Positions 35,547 through 47,826 are shown, counted from the first letter of the stretch. The stretch: 52,370 nt of DNA from Phoronis australis (GCA_002633005.1 NMRA01000030.1:909164-961533), one strand, 5' to 3'. A program made the numbers and translations. The notes: generated by a model not told the origin, from the sequence alone.

Positions 35547-37700
35547 TCAAATGGTAATGACTAATCACCATTAATATCTGTCACCATCGTCAACGTCGTC
35601 GTCTTCAACAACAATCATCGTCGTTGGCGTCATCATCATTATTATTGTCCGCTGAAATAGTGAAAGTTAAAGAAAATGGAAATTTAATAATTAAAATTTC
35701 TCAACTGGCGGCACATCCTTTAATATTTAAGAAGCATACGAGTGATGTTGTATCCTTGGAGACATTTCACAGCATGTGCCTAATTAACCATTTGCAGACG
35801 AAGACTAATAGTGCACTACCTATACCCGCTCATCTGCAGTGAATATTTAGTAAGCATCAAGAAACTATTTCCTAATCGGTTATAAAACGAGATCAAAAAG
35901 AAACATTTCGCCTGCAACTCATCAAGGTTCAATGAAACTGACGAGAACTGATCAGATGCTGGAGTATTAAGATCGACCCCAACTCCAAGTTTCAGCAATT
36001 ATAACTACGTCACGAAACGCAACGTCATGCTATCTAACAGCGTTTTTTTCTCATGAGTATATTTTTCCATTATCTGTGTTATGTTACAGATGCACCGTAA
36101 TTCTCTTTCTACGAATGCAATTATTTCTCACTAACTACTTTTTCTTGCTCTCTCACAAGCACGTGCTTGGCAGCCTACGATATTCCGAAACCGGCTACAG
36201 GTACAGCTACGCAAAGGTGCGCTTCACGCGTAAGAGACAACTGCAGTAGATACAAAAGGAAATATGGCGCGAGATAAAAGAATGTTCAGACAAAAGGATG
36301 CACGCCCAGCTAAAGAGGAAGAAAGATTGGCCATCTTGAAAACTGCTCGGCTATTATAATAAGTTGAGAAACCCATCGAGAAACGGCAATTGTGATTTTA
36401 AGTATATTTAACTAAGTCATTGTACGAAATTCAAAAAGAAATCTCCAAAGAAAGGCCCACCTAACTATAACAGCATCAAACTAGTGTTTACGTGGGACAC
36501 TCGTAGTCAAATGGTACATTCCTGAAATAATATTTCATACGTGTCGCTCGCTACCGGGAAGAAACCATTCAGTTGATACACACGTAACTTGGTCATAAAC
36601 TCTTAGAGATTTACTAATTCAGAAAGTATTTCAGTCAAATGCAAAAAATGCAAGTTCCACATTATAAAATTAGACTTTCGTTTTTAATCAAACTGCCACT
36701 GTTTAAAGCCACTTACATGAAAAGTCAGAAGTGAGAATAAGCTCTCGCACAACCTACCTGAACAACCGCAGATACACACATATCCAGCATGTGTTGCGGC
36801 AAACATACTTTGGTGGCAGGCATTGACCTAGCCGAATGACTTTCATAACACGTAGTCTGAAACTCATCACAAGTCAATATCATATTGACAGAGTGACTTA
36901 TGGGTAAGCGCAGAATCATCTGCTGTTACAAAGATCTTGTGTCAACGAAAGTGCCAACGCACGGACATTAGAGTCTCGCTGGCAGTTAGGAGACATTTTC
37001 TTGGAGAAAATAAATAATTCCTGAAAACACACAATCTGTGAAAGCATGACAAATATTTTACAAGAAATAACATACGAATAGTAAAATGCCGGTACGAAAA
37101 CAACGGTAGCTATCCCTGATAAAATGTGCTCGACAAGTGTGTCTCAACAGCGCTAACACTGACTGATTGTATCAGTGAATCTCATCAAGCACATACGATG
37201 CAGTTCGATTTAGAATTGCTGAATTGTAGTTTTAGTCAAATCCACAACTTTATTCGACACCCAAAAAATTGAAGCGTGTAACTTACATTATTATTTCATG
37301 TATAACATGACACATCCAAGATAGAATAGGTGCAGAAGGAATATTTTTACCATTTTGAAAAAAATGAAATTTTCAAATTAAAAACAAAAATAAAAAAATA
37401 AGAAAACTGGCGACTTCAGAGAAGTTAAATAATTAGTGCCCATGTCAGTTAAGTAAACATTCTAATAGCATTTCCTAACTTAGGTAAGTAGTGTTCTATT
37501 GATTAAGTAAACATGCTAACACTTCCGAGATAACATAAACAAGGCTACATATTTTGACAATAATTTTCTCCCACAAGACCAATTTGTTTAATAAGATGTT
37601 TAATCCAAACCACTCAGACCTGATTACTTTTAAACCAATTAAAGGCGGACACTACCGTTTTAAGCACATTAGGGAATAGCTGGGATATTTTGGCGAGGCA
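35547..37700. other. Non-coding, imperfect trinucleotide stretch
   Basis: 35580-35648 is rich in CGT/CAT/ATT triplets. The rest shows no feature. Confidence 0.4.
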
Positions 37701-37788
37701 TCATAGAGTTTATGGTAACATGTTGAACATGTAGAGTCTATGGTAACATGTTGAACATCATAGAGTCTATGGTAACATGTTGAACATC
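37701..37788. repeat. 29-bp tandem repeat, 3 copies
   Basis: TATGGTAACATGTTGAACAT recurs at 37711, 37739 and 37768 with CATAGAGTC between. Confidence 0.85.
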
Positions 37789-40642
37789 ATGTGAAGAACG
37801 TTGCCCTAAAAGATAAAATTTCTTAGGTGGATAAAAAGGCACACTAAAACCAAATGTATGGGGCATGTCCTTAAAGCGACATAATGCACTTTCTGGGATA
37901 GTGTATGTTGCATGGCCTTACGCTCAAATATAAAGTCATACAGTTTCTTAAAATATAGGACCATTCGTTATTTTTCAAATATTTCTGTCAATCCAGCATG
38001 ACTACAACGGTAAGTATTGTCAAAACGTGTGAAGTCAATTAGCCAAGGCCTTGTAGGCGAAATAATACATTTTCTGGGATGAGTTAATGAATTATTTAAA
38101 GCGACATTATAGGTTTAAGGCCGAGAAACGTATTTTTGGGATTATCGTTGATTAGATTAGATTAAGTCTTCTTGGAGTTATTTGCCTTTTACACGAGTTA
38201 TTAGAGGTAAAAAACAACACAATCCGTTGTTTTTGTTATTTTATAACAAATCGGCAATTCTCGCCGTTGTCTGCGAGACATCCACTGAGATCAAGGCCGC
38301 TGGCTTCCTATGTCGGCCAGCAGAGCGTTAGACTGCGACCACGGTTGTTGGCTCGATTACGTGCTGTGGGGTGATCTTAAAAAATCTTGTTTTCTCGCCA
38401 TGTCATTTTAAAAATGCGACGACCACACTCGTATATAACTGGCCATGAACTTAATTCTACTACCACTGCTACAATAACTTTAAGAGGAAACGGGTAACCT
38501 TTAAAAGGCTGAAAACACTTAGTTTGCACGCTAAACCGTTGAAGAACATTAAAATTTTTTGAAGGTTAAGTACTTTTGCGTATGAAGTTTGTACACTTGC
38601 CTGTGAAAGACACCGGGTATAACTCACTTCGTAAAACATAGAACTTATCGTAAAACATAAAACTTCCTTGAGGGTCGCAAGGGCCAGTATTTATGCCACG
38701 TCTACATTGCGTTTTTGCAAAAACACGCGTTGGACGTGGAACTATTACAAGTACTAAAACGAAAATATACAGCCTTACTGGTTTATTTACTGCACGACAC
38801 CATACATCTCCATGCATCGTTTCTAATTATAAACAGAGCTGTGTTGGAAGTAGGTTACTAAGTAAGGGGGGTCCTTTCTTTTTTAGCTGTCGTGCAGGGG
38901 AGGTGTAGGCCCCCTAACTCCAACGCCTATGGGGGTATTCATACTAAATCGTCTTTGCTAAGGTTACATGCAAATGATTGAATATGAAGCCTTACAGTTT
39001 CCTCAAATCTGAGTTCAATAGCTATTTTTTCTCGTTTTCTGCCGATTAGACTCGACGACAATAACAAACACAGGTACTGCCAATATAGATAAAATATCGG
39101 TTAGATGAAACTATTTCACGCAACTACGCGCCTGTTGTATATTTTCAGAATGGCTAACATCATGGCCTACCAAGCGAAATAAGAAAACTAAGAAATAAAA
39201 ACATTCCCGAATAACAAGACCATGACCCTGCATAAGCAAGCCTTCAACGTTGCATTAACACGCATTCGTCATAAGTAAATCAGTAACAAAGCTTCATCCA
39301 GCCAATTTTGTTGTTACGAATACGAATAATTCTCAAGGTATGAAGAGCTGCCAAAAATTAATCTGAGTAGGGAACAAGTAAAAACACTAAGTGTGATGTT
39401 GAGTACAGCGGGTGTTTAGCAGGTATAATTAGAAGCAATTCTTTAGTGATGTACATATATTTCTTAAGGATTTAACTGTAGGCAGCCATGTGCTTAGTTA
39501 TGGGACTACTTAATTATTGAAAACATCTTTTAAACATGCAATTTGAAAGATAGGACTCCTGGCGTCGCCCTGCTTGACTTACCGGTATGTTTAAAGTCCT
39601 CACCAGTGAATGTGATGTGCGAGTGAAAAGACAACAAATATTTGAAATGTGATATTTATATTAAAATATTTACACTATGCCATGTACAACATCTTGGGTT
39701 ATAACTGCAGTAAAAAATAGTATGAAGAAAAGTAACATAAAAAACTTGATCAGAATGAGTAATACAGTTGACAACAGTTCCAAGTAAGAGGACTGTTGTA
39801 ATAGTGTTAGTAGTCAGTAACTAGTGACCTTCTTATTATCTAACTCACATAGGCCTATCATTAAGTCACATGTGGTTTAGTACACAGGTAGCTACTGTAA
39901 AATTTCATCAAACCAGGACACAATATAGGAAACACCAAAGAAAGGTTTCCTATTAAAGCATACCACAATGGGTTGAGAAAGTATGGATAACAACCAATCT
40001 TGACAATTAGTTTTGCTGGAAATTGATGAGAATTAACTTTAATAGCACACCTGCAGTAGTTTCTCATGTGACTGGCCAGACCTCCAGCTTGTCACATGAC
40101 TCATACTTCAACAGCCTTTTGAGAGCACTGACAAAAGCAGAAAAACAAAATAACCCAGAAAATCATTACTATCAATTTTAGCTTTTGGCATCCTTCACTA
40201 TTCAAAAGTCATTTTGACACTTTTTTCCTAATTAGAAGGAATGAAAATAATTGCATAAAACCAAGTTTGCTACAATCGACACAAGGTTTAGCTCACTAAG
40301 GTAAGTCTTTAAGGAGTTTTTTTTCATTGATTTGACTAAGATCATCAACTTGATGTAAGGCTATACAGTAAATTATCAAGTAACATAGTCCCACTTAGTC
40401 TAACCAAAGTTGGCATTTGTACAGGGACTATTCAAAACTGAAGCACAATCAGGCTACACAAATAACAAATGACACTGAGCAGTTATAAACACACAATAGA
40501 TTTTGAAATTAAAATATTTTCTACTCAAACTGAGTAACTTAAAAACTAAATTAATTTCTGTTTCCATAATAGTTCAGAGACATCCAAGAGTATCTCACAC
40601 AGCATGCTGTGCACAGCAATTTGAAGAGCACCAATATAACTA
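37789..40642. other. Non-coding with dispersed short repeats
   Basis: A motif like TAAAGCGACATAATGCAyTTTCTGGGAT recurs loosely at about 37872, 38058 and 38097. A tRNA-like remnant is at 38315-38375. No gene supported. Confidence 0.4.
38315..38375 (+). repeat. tRNA-derived remnant (possible old SINE head)
   Basis: GCCAGCAGAGCGTTAGACTG resembles a tRNA D-to-anticodon segment. GGTTGTTGGCTCGATTACG resembles a T arm with a decayed B box. Stems are imperfect and no target duplication was found. Confidence 0.35.
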
Positions 40643-40755
40643 GGCCATGGGCCTTAGCTACACTCCTTTCATTCTGTGGCCATGGGCCATAACTGCACTC
40701 CTTTCATTCTGTAGCCATGGGCCAGAGCTGCACTCCTTTCATTCTGTGGCCATGT
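40643..40755. repeat. 36-bp tandem repeat, 3 copies
   Basis: GCCATGGGCC...CTCCTTTCATTCTGT repeats at 40643, 40679 and about 40714, followed by a partial copy. Confidence 0.88.
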
Positions 40756-40857
40756 CTGGGAGGCAACGTACAGTACATCTAAGAATCTACACAGTGAACA
40801 CCCTGTCATTGCATCACTTCACACTCCATTACTTAGAACGCATGAAGTTCACTGCCG

Positions 40858-40941
40858 CAGTCACAGTGCATATCAAACACTGTATCCCTACACCAGCTCA
40901 CTATCAAGTACTAAGAACACATGTAGTCAATGAGTCAGTTA
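40858..40941. repeat. Minisatellite, ~78-bp unit, left part (split by transposon)
   Basis: The unit contains ATATCAAACACTGTATCCCT, ACACCAGCTCACTATCAAGT and ACTAAGAACACATGTAGT. It resumes at 43731 after the inserted element. Confidence 0.8.
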
Positions 40942-43730
40942 CAGGCTTTCAAGCAGTTTTAGGCAAAAAAGTAGGAAAAGAGTAGGACACATTTTCAAAA
41001 AAGTAGGAACTGTAAACTGAAAAGCAGGAAAAAGTAGAAACAAGAGCAGGCATTCAGGAGAAGTTTTCAACAATACTTACCAATGACGTTCACCTCATGT
41101 CACAGGCAGTACTCACCATAAGCTGGAGAGCCAGCAGGACTTCATTCACACTTTTGAGTGCAAAAGGTTTGACAGTGTAATTCTATTGTACATCATTTAC
41201 CATTGAAGAAAAGGGGCATCTTAAGTTGCACAATCCTGGACTTAGGTATCTTGGAGGGGTCCAACAGAGGACCCAAAAATCCAATTCATTAAAATTTTGA
41301 GTGCAAGATTCGTTACAAGTTTATTTCGTTCAAATCAACACTCAAAATTAATAAAATGATACAACATAAAACACAAAAATGCCTGGGTTATTAATTAAGG
41401 TGCCTACTAATCATAATGACCAATTAATTATTCATTTAAACTTTTCAGTACATCAAAAATGTTTCTCCATTAGATAGGTTATTAATTAAAGACCAATTAA
41501 CAATTTCTTTAAACTTTTTAGTTTAGAAACTCTGGACACCACATCCACAGCTTAAGACTGGATTTTTCCTGGAGTTAGCAGATAACACGGGGGGTCTTGA
41601 CCACAAGGGATAACAACTCCCCCAAAAATGAACTTGTGTAAAAGAGGAAATAAGACAATTTTGATTACTACTATGGATAAAGCATATTTCAAATAAACAA
41701 AAACACAATTTACTCTCAAATACAAAAAATGAAACAAAAACTAAGTGAAGATACATCTGGTGTAACTAAATAAGCTGACTTCAAATTAAAAGCTAAATTA
41801 CTTGAAGCAGGTCTAGTGGCAACAAATGAAAGTACATGGGATTACGTTTCATACGATAAAACCGAAAATCAAAAGGGAATAATAATTATTCACTCTGCCG
41901 TAATTTAAATGCAAAGGTCGTCATCACTCTCTTTGCCAGATGATTACATTTCTCTTGGTAGAGGACAGCAATCTTCTATCCATGTGAAATGGTAGTTCAG
42001 CTTCACACGGTGGAATACTGCTGCCCTCCATGCTTTTAAACTTCTCAAATGGACGTTTAGCGTAGACTTTCGATTGTAGGTTTTGTGGCCATATTGAACT
42101 GGTGCTTGTTGAGCCCTGCAAGATTTTGGTGACTTCATCTGTTGGGATATCGCGGCTCAAGGAAGCAAAAACTCTCAGGAACTTATCATTTTTCGCCACG
42201 ATTGCATATGGCCTGTTCTTTCCTTTCCTTACAAGTGCACACAGGTATAGTCACATCCACTGAACACATGTAGGCCTAAGAGTGCAGCTTGGCATATCGT
42301 AGTAGCAATCTTAGTTACTTTTAAATAATGCAGTTTGTCTTGTCCTCTAGTCCCAATCTCCATCCCCACCATGGACGTAACTCAATGGACGTGGTGTAGG
42401 AGCAAAACTATAATATCGGTGTCAGAAACTCTTATGACAATGTCGCTTCCGAGTGATAACAATTTATAAACAGAACTGATTCTGTGCATACTACCCCATC
42501 TTCAACGAAGTACCAAGTGAACTCTCACATCACTTCCATCTTGAAGCAGACTGCTGAAGTTGCTTGGCCAATCCTTAGTGAGAAAGACAGGTAGCTCTCG
42601 TTTCAATGACTCCTTCTCGAGTTGTTTCTTGAAACTAGTCTCTTCTCTGCTCGGAGCCTTCTTTAACAAGTTCCCCTACTACAACAGGGTCTTATTGTCC
42701 ATCAGGGTCAAACACCCCCTGTCTTATCTACAAACCCCAAGAAAATTACATCTTAAGCTGTGAATATGGTGTCCAAGGTTACTAACTAGCTTTTGGGAAA
42801 AGAATTTATGTTGCCCTTAATCATTTAAAGTGGAACTTGCACGGAAATTCCTTATTTCTGTGATTGCTTCGTCAAACTTGTTAGAAACACAACATATAGC
42901 GACCATGTGAATACGCAGTACATTGAAAATTGCCAAATGCTTTTAGGACCGAGTTTTGTGTCGAAAATGATCTGCAAACACTGCTTTAAATAAATTGTGT
43001 ATTGGTAATTAATTAATAAGGGTCTTATTTAATAACACAAGGATATTTTGTGTCTTAAGTTGTATTTATGTCAATTTCAAATAATGTTTTACCCATAGTA
43101 GTAATCAAAATTTTCTTATTTCCTCTTTTATAGAAGTTCATTTTTGGGATCTTGTTATCCCTTAGGGTCCAAACACTCCCGTCTTATCTGCAAACTCCAG
43201 AAAAAAATGGCGTCTTAAGTTGTGGATATGGTGTCCAGAGTTACTAAACTATCTTTTAGAAAAAGAATTTTTGTTTCACTTAAAAGTTGAAATAAATTGT
43301 TAATTGATCATCAGTTAGTAGGCATCTTAATTAATAACCCCAGGCATTTTCATTTCTTAAGTTACATCATTTTAATTGGACTGGTGATTTGAATGAAATA
43401 AACTTGAAACAGATGTTGCACTCGAAATTTGCTCATAGACCATGCACCAGGATTGTGCAACTTAACACGTCCTTTACCTTCAATGATAGGTAATATACTA
43501 GAATTACGAACTCAAACGTTTTACACTCAAAAGTGTGAAGTCCTGCTGGCTCTCCCACCACACAGTTTTAGGTTAGCATCGCTTGTGATGGGGGAAGTCC
43601 TTCATGTGCTGTTCCTGATATCCTAAAACGACTACTCACTACTCCAAAAATAACTTATATTAGACAGAAATTTAGAGCAGCTAGAAAAAAGTAGAAAAAA
43701 GTTGGAACAGTAGGAACGCTTGAAAGCCTA
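40942..43730. mobile_element. 2.8-kb fold-back TIR transposon
   Basis: Ends are CAGGCTTTCAAGC and GCTTGAAAGCCTA (inverse TAGGCTTTCAAGC), flanked by the 6-bp duplication CAGTTA (40936-40941 and 43731-43736). Sub-terminal arms pair over several hundred bases. GAGAGCCAGCAGGACTTC at about 41129 matches the inverse near 43540. AAAAGAGGAAATAAGA at about 41640 matches the inverse near 43125. A third partial copy in the 43.15-kb orientation lies at about 42683-42800. The 91-codon minus-strand frame at 42199-41924 has no identified domain and may be a decayed remnant. No transposase is recognisable, so it is non-autonomous. The right end is 180 bases downstream of the SETD3 stop, so the SETD3 transcript may read into it. 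Confidence 0.82.
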
Positions 43731-43866
43731 CAGTTACAGTTAATATCAAACGCTGAATCCCTACACCAAGTGCTAGGAACACATGTAGTGATTGTGTCAG
43801 TTACAGCTCATATCAAACATTATATCTGTACACCAGCTCACTATCAAGTACTAAGAACACGTGGTT
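43731..43866. repeat. Minisatellite, ~78-bp unit, right part
   Basis: Continues the array at 40858-40941: one diverged unit (TTAATATCAAACGCTGAATC...) and one closer unit ending AAGTACTAAGAACACGTGG. Its interruption dates the transposon insertion after the array formed. Confidence 0.8.
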
Positions 43867-43910
43867 TCTGGGCCACTGTCACTTAATTTGCTTCATCAAC
43901 TGTGAGGAAG

Positions 43911-44075
43911 TCACATGTCATTCTTGTCTGGGTCATGTTTCGCCACCACAGCCTGCTTCCGACTAGCAGCGTAGTGCTGTGTGGCCAGTAGAATCCTTTT
44001 TTCACACATTCGAAGCTGAACGGCCAATTTCTTGTGATGAGAGATATCAGTACTGTCTAACAACTTGAGGTCATC
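43911..44075 (-). CDS. SETD3: SETD3-like methyltransferase, terminal exon
   Basis: Phase-0 acceptor GTGAATTTCAG, then 54 codons and TGA. The sequence begins DDLKLLDSTDISHHKKLAVQ, continues LRMCEKRILLATQ and ends PDKNDM. The region KKLAVQLRMCEKRIL corresponds to vertebrate AKMAIKLRLGEKEIL, so the last helices of the substrate-binding domain are complete. The protein then stops about 20 residues later. Vertebrate SETD3 continues with an acidic tail of roughly 100 residues that is not needed for catalysis, so the short end is probably genuine. No AATAAA was found on this strand before the transposon that begins 180 bases downstream (right end at 43730), so the mature 3' end is uncertain. Confidence 0.85.
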   Translation of the reverse strand, partial: DDLKLLDSTDISHHKKLAVQLRMCEKRILLATQHYAASRKQAVVAKHDPDKNDM

Positions 44076-44412
44076 CTGAAATTCACAAGAAATAAATATG
44101 ATCAGCCCTTAACCTCTTCGTTCATACCTTCACGTCCCAGCACAGTGATAAGTCCATAACCAATTATCATCTTTCTACAACAAGCATCAAGTGAGTTTGA
44201 CAGGATTGTTTTCATTGAATACACCCTTCCCTTCCTCAATTACCTTTAATCAAATATGTTCACCAAGGTGATTACCTATCAACTAACAACACTGTGATTC
44301 TTTACAGCTTCCTGACAAATTTTGTATCAGTCCATGAGACAAGAGTTACAGCTCGTTAACAATTTCTCTTATTCTTATTACTCCGTTGGATTTAATAGTT
44401 AGGCATTTACAA

Positions 44413-44835
44413 CTTTGCACATTGCATGTTACTGATATCTTGGATTGCTACTTTGCACACTGTACATCACTGATATCTTGGATTACCACGACTTTGCAAA
44501 CTATACGTCACTGATATCTTGGATTGCTACTTTGCACATTGCATGTCACTGGTATCCTAGATTGCTAATTTGCACATTGCATGTCACTGATATCTTGGAT
44601 TGCTACTTTGTACACTATACGTCACTGATATCTTAGATTACCACGACTTTGCAAACTATACGTCACTGATATCTTGGATTGCTACTTTGTACATTGTATG
44701 TCACTGATAGCTTGGATTGCTACTTTGCACATTGCATTTCACTGGTATCCTAGATTGCTAATTTGCACATTGCATGTCACTGATATCTTGGATTGCTATT
44801 TTGTACATTGTATGTCACTGACATCCTGGATTACT
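44413..44835. repeat. Minisatellite, 38/41-bp units, 11 copies with 155-bp higher order
   Basis: ACTGATATC-type cores are at 44431, 44469, 44510, 44548, 44586, 44624, 44665, 44703, 44741, 44779 and 44817. Most steps are 38 bases. Two are 41, caused by an ACCACGACTTTGCAAAC variant. The order 38-41-38-38 repeats with a 155-base period. Confidence 0.93.
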
Positions 44836-44888
44836 TCCTGTTTTGAAATATAATAAACACAAAGAAAACAGCCCTCATTTTACATCTG

Positions 44889-44975
44889 CTCAAACTTCGT
44901 TGAAAACACGGTTATTTGAAAGCTTGATACTGATTCAATCATAGTGTTGGAACAATCTTCTTTCTTCAGGTATGA
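44889..44975 (-). mobile_element. ACCTGAAGAAAG module, minus orientation
   Basis: On the minus strand it reads TACCTGAAGAAAGAAGATTG, TTCCAACACTATGATTGAAT and CAGTATCAAGCTTTC. It is inverted relative to 46652-46725 and related to the module at 23.0-23.4 kb. The 1.6-kb TIR element lies between the two arms. Confidence 0.5.
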
Positions 44976-45017
44976 ATGAACTTTCGAAGCAGAAAATTGT
45001 TGTAAAGAAACTTACTA

Positions 45018-46638
45018 CAGGGCTTGGAATGACCCATGTCAAAAAAGAGGAAATTTTTACCGCCCTAACTACACATTTCAATCTAAACCATACCTCAACA
45101 GATCGAAAGTAAACATTATTATCACAAGATGCCCTCTTAATGTGTCGTGTTGGCAAAACGCACTCATCTTGAGCAGTACCTGATATCTATTTCAGCAACA
45201 ACAATGAAGGCAATTAGATGCAACAAAAATATTTTTTAAAATTAAAAAATAATTATAATGATGAAAAATTTGCAGTATGAGTGGCAGGAGCTTATTCTTG
45301 ATTTGCTGCAGGGAGACCTATAGGCTTAAAATTATTTTCAATTCTTATAATTAAGATATAAAATTACAAAAACAAAAAAAAATTGTAAATCGATCCAAAG
45401 ATTATATGGAAAGCCTGAAATACATAAACATTTTTTTTTGAAATTAAAATTCCAAAAAATTAATCAAAACGCAAATTGAAAAAAGTCGAGACGAAATCCT
45501 GTGGCTCATACCCAACTGCATGGAAAAATGAAAGTAAAAACACATTTTAAACTACAGCCTGCATCAACCACAATCTTAAATTGGCAACACTTTTCAGTTT
45601 CAAACAGTAATTACAGGCGTTAATTGTTCATAAGCCACGCTGGTGTAGAAGAAACTATGTGACATACGAAATAACTACCAGGACACTGAAAATAGGCTGG
45701 CGGAATTTGACCAATCAGATCATTCAGAACCTGTCACGTGATCACTTCTCTCGAATTGCAAAACTCGAGTCACAAAATAGAACACGAAAAATGTCAAAAT
45801 AAATTGAAATACATAAACGGCAATTTAAAATACATTTGCAGTAAAGAAAATAGCACTTTGTATCCCGTTTCGGCTGCACGCAGAAAATCGCACTCAGATG
45901 GTCAGGCCTAGCACTAGCAGCCAACGACAACAGGCGTGCAGGTGGGATCAACCAAAAGAATTTCATACATCACTCACATGCCACGATTCCAATGCAATGA
46001 ATAACTGGTTACAGTTGAATTTCATTTCAGGAAGCGTTGTTATTTCTAGCGTTTCATCGTTTTCAGTCGGTCCTCTGATTCCGACTTAGTCCAAGGCGAC
46101 TCCGCCAAGCACTCTGTAATTGTTCCTCTCTCAAAGTTTACTGAGCACAAACGTTGACTTATGTTATTTGTGAAGACATTGACCGTTTCTTTTATCCACT
46201 TTGTCCACGAAATATTCTGTCTACTCCATGCTCCACGCATTTTTGACCGCAGAATCGCACTATTTGTCACCGCGACATTATACCAAATGCAGACGCCTTT
46301 GATGAACCACGCTATCCCAGGCACAGGCGCTTGAATTTATTTGTTCCTCAATTGCCGCTGACATCACTCCCTACTAAGAAAACATGTTTCTTATATGTGG
46401 TTACGAGTCATTGGGAATTTCGAGCGCCTGTGAGCCGCAAGTACAGTTTTCGTTCCTCCGAAACATAAAGAGCAGTTTCCGCTTTTCGAGTCGTCTGCAA
46501 CGCCGCGGTGAGAAACCAGTTTGCCACGATAATTTTATGGCAAATCCAATTTTTTCTGCGGAAATATAACGAAACTACGGGGAGGGAATAAAAGAAAAAA
46601 GCGGAAATCCGTGTTTCCGCAGAAAATTCCAAGCCTTG
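45018..46638. mobile_element. 1.6-kb TIR transposon, CAGGGCTTGGAAT ends
   Basis: Starts CAGGGCTTGGAATGACCCATG and ends AAAATTCCAAGCCTTG. It is flanked by the 6-bp duplication TTACTA (45012-45017, 46639-46644). Both ends match the 243-bp element at 12374-12616, including the AAAAAAGAGGAAAT sub-terminal stretch. Interior minus-strand frames (45966-45742 and 46324-46046, 74 and 92 codons) are not recognisable transposase, so it is probably non-autonomous or badly decayed. It lies in the SETD3 last intron, inside an older inverted-repeat element. Confidence 0.85.
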
Positions 46639-46651
46639 TTACTACATCGGT

Positions 46652-46725
46652 GTACACCTGAAGAAAGGAAATGGTTCCAACAGTAAGAGTGAATCAGTAT
46701 GAAGCTTTCCATGTTTTTAAAAAGT
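46652..46725 (+). mobile_element. ACCTGAAGAAAG module, plus orientation
   Basis: GTACACCTGAAGAAAGGAAA, then TGGTTCCAACAGTAAGAGTG and AATCAGTATGAAGCTTTCC. This is the inverted partner of 44889-44975. Confidence 0.5.
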
Positions 46726-47059
46726 TTGGGTAAACAAAGAGCTACTACCAAACTATACCAATTTTGCTATGGTAAACCACTGCCCAAGATTTGGTAGAAA
46801 GTTATAAGAGTGCCTTGTTTGGATCTCAACATGTCCATTTATGTTGTCAATGTCTTGCTCTACATTAATCAACATAGAAACACGATGGTTATAATTTTGC
46901 TAAGAACTCACATGTATGTGCACAAGATTTAAGATTTCATTACAGCAAAATCACAGCATTAGACACATAAGTAAGTAGTAAAAAATACTGCATAAAAACA
47001 CCGTCTCAACTAAAAACACCAAGCTACCAATAGCAAAATCACACAGGCACGCATGCACG

Positions 47060-47099
47060 AACACACACACACACACACTTACACACACACACACACACC
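47060..47099. repeat. CA microsatellite
   Basis: Two (AC)n runs separated by TT, about 40 bases, directly before the 30-bp array. Confidence 0.95.
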
Positions 47100-47352
47100 A
47101 CATATGCTTTACTGTATATTGCTAGCACCACGTATGCTTTACTGTATATTGCTAGCACCACGTATGCTTTACTGTATATTGCTGGTGCACCACATATGCT
47201 TTACTGTATATTGCTAGCACCACAATGCTTTACTGTATCATACTAGCACCACGTATGCTTTACTGTAAATTGCTAACACTATGTATGCTTTACTGTATAT
47301 TGCTAGCATCACATATGCTTTACTGTATATTGCTAGCACCACATATGCTTTC
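47095..47352. repeat. Minisatellite, 30-bp unit, 9 copies
   Basis: ACGTATGCTTTACTGTATAT plus TGCTAGCACC. TATG starts are at 47103, 47133, 47163, 47195, 47224, 47254, 47284, 47314 and 47344 (last one truncated). In the SETD3 last intron. Confidence 0.95.
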
Positions 47353-47826
47353 ACCTATTGTGCCAAAGTTGGCAATACAGTCCTAAGTACTGACATCTCA
47401 TCACTTCATCCAGAAAATGGAAATCATTTCTAACACTGGTAAGGAACAAGCCAAGGTCAACTTCATTTCAGCAAGTAGTTCCAATTCCCAAATCCCAAAA
47501 TAATAGCTCTACATTTGCAGGGCCAGAAAATTTTTTTGTATGATTGACCTTGTCTTCAACAAGTGAAGAATGTTTCATCATACATCAGTTAGCTTATATA
47601 TTTGTTAATGTCTTCAAAGCAACTGACTGTGCAGCAGTAAAAGTTACTTCAAACCACAATGACAACTGGCGCACTAACTTTAATGTAAAGTAGTGACTAG
47701 TACAGCAACAGTATACAAGTCTGGGCCAAGAGACATGTGCAGCATTGTGGGTAAACAGAGAGGACACTGTAGTATTGCATGAAGTAAATACTGAATATCT
47801 CCAAGAATGAGTGTTAAGTAACTCAC

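Larger units (their letters stand above)
44076..47826 (-). other. SETD3: SETD3 last intron, rich in repeats
   Basis: 3.75-kb intron (GTGAGT donor at 47826, TTTCAG acceptor at 44076). It contains the 38-bp and 30-bp minisatellites, a CA microsatellite and the 1.6-kb TIR transposon described separately. No nested gene recognised. Confidence 0.8.

Noticed and set aside
41924-42199. Transposase coding region in the fold-back element
   Set aside because: The 91-codon frame has no DDE, BED or hAT dimerisation features that I can identify; recorded only as a possible remnant.
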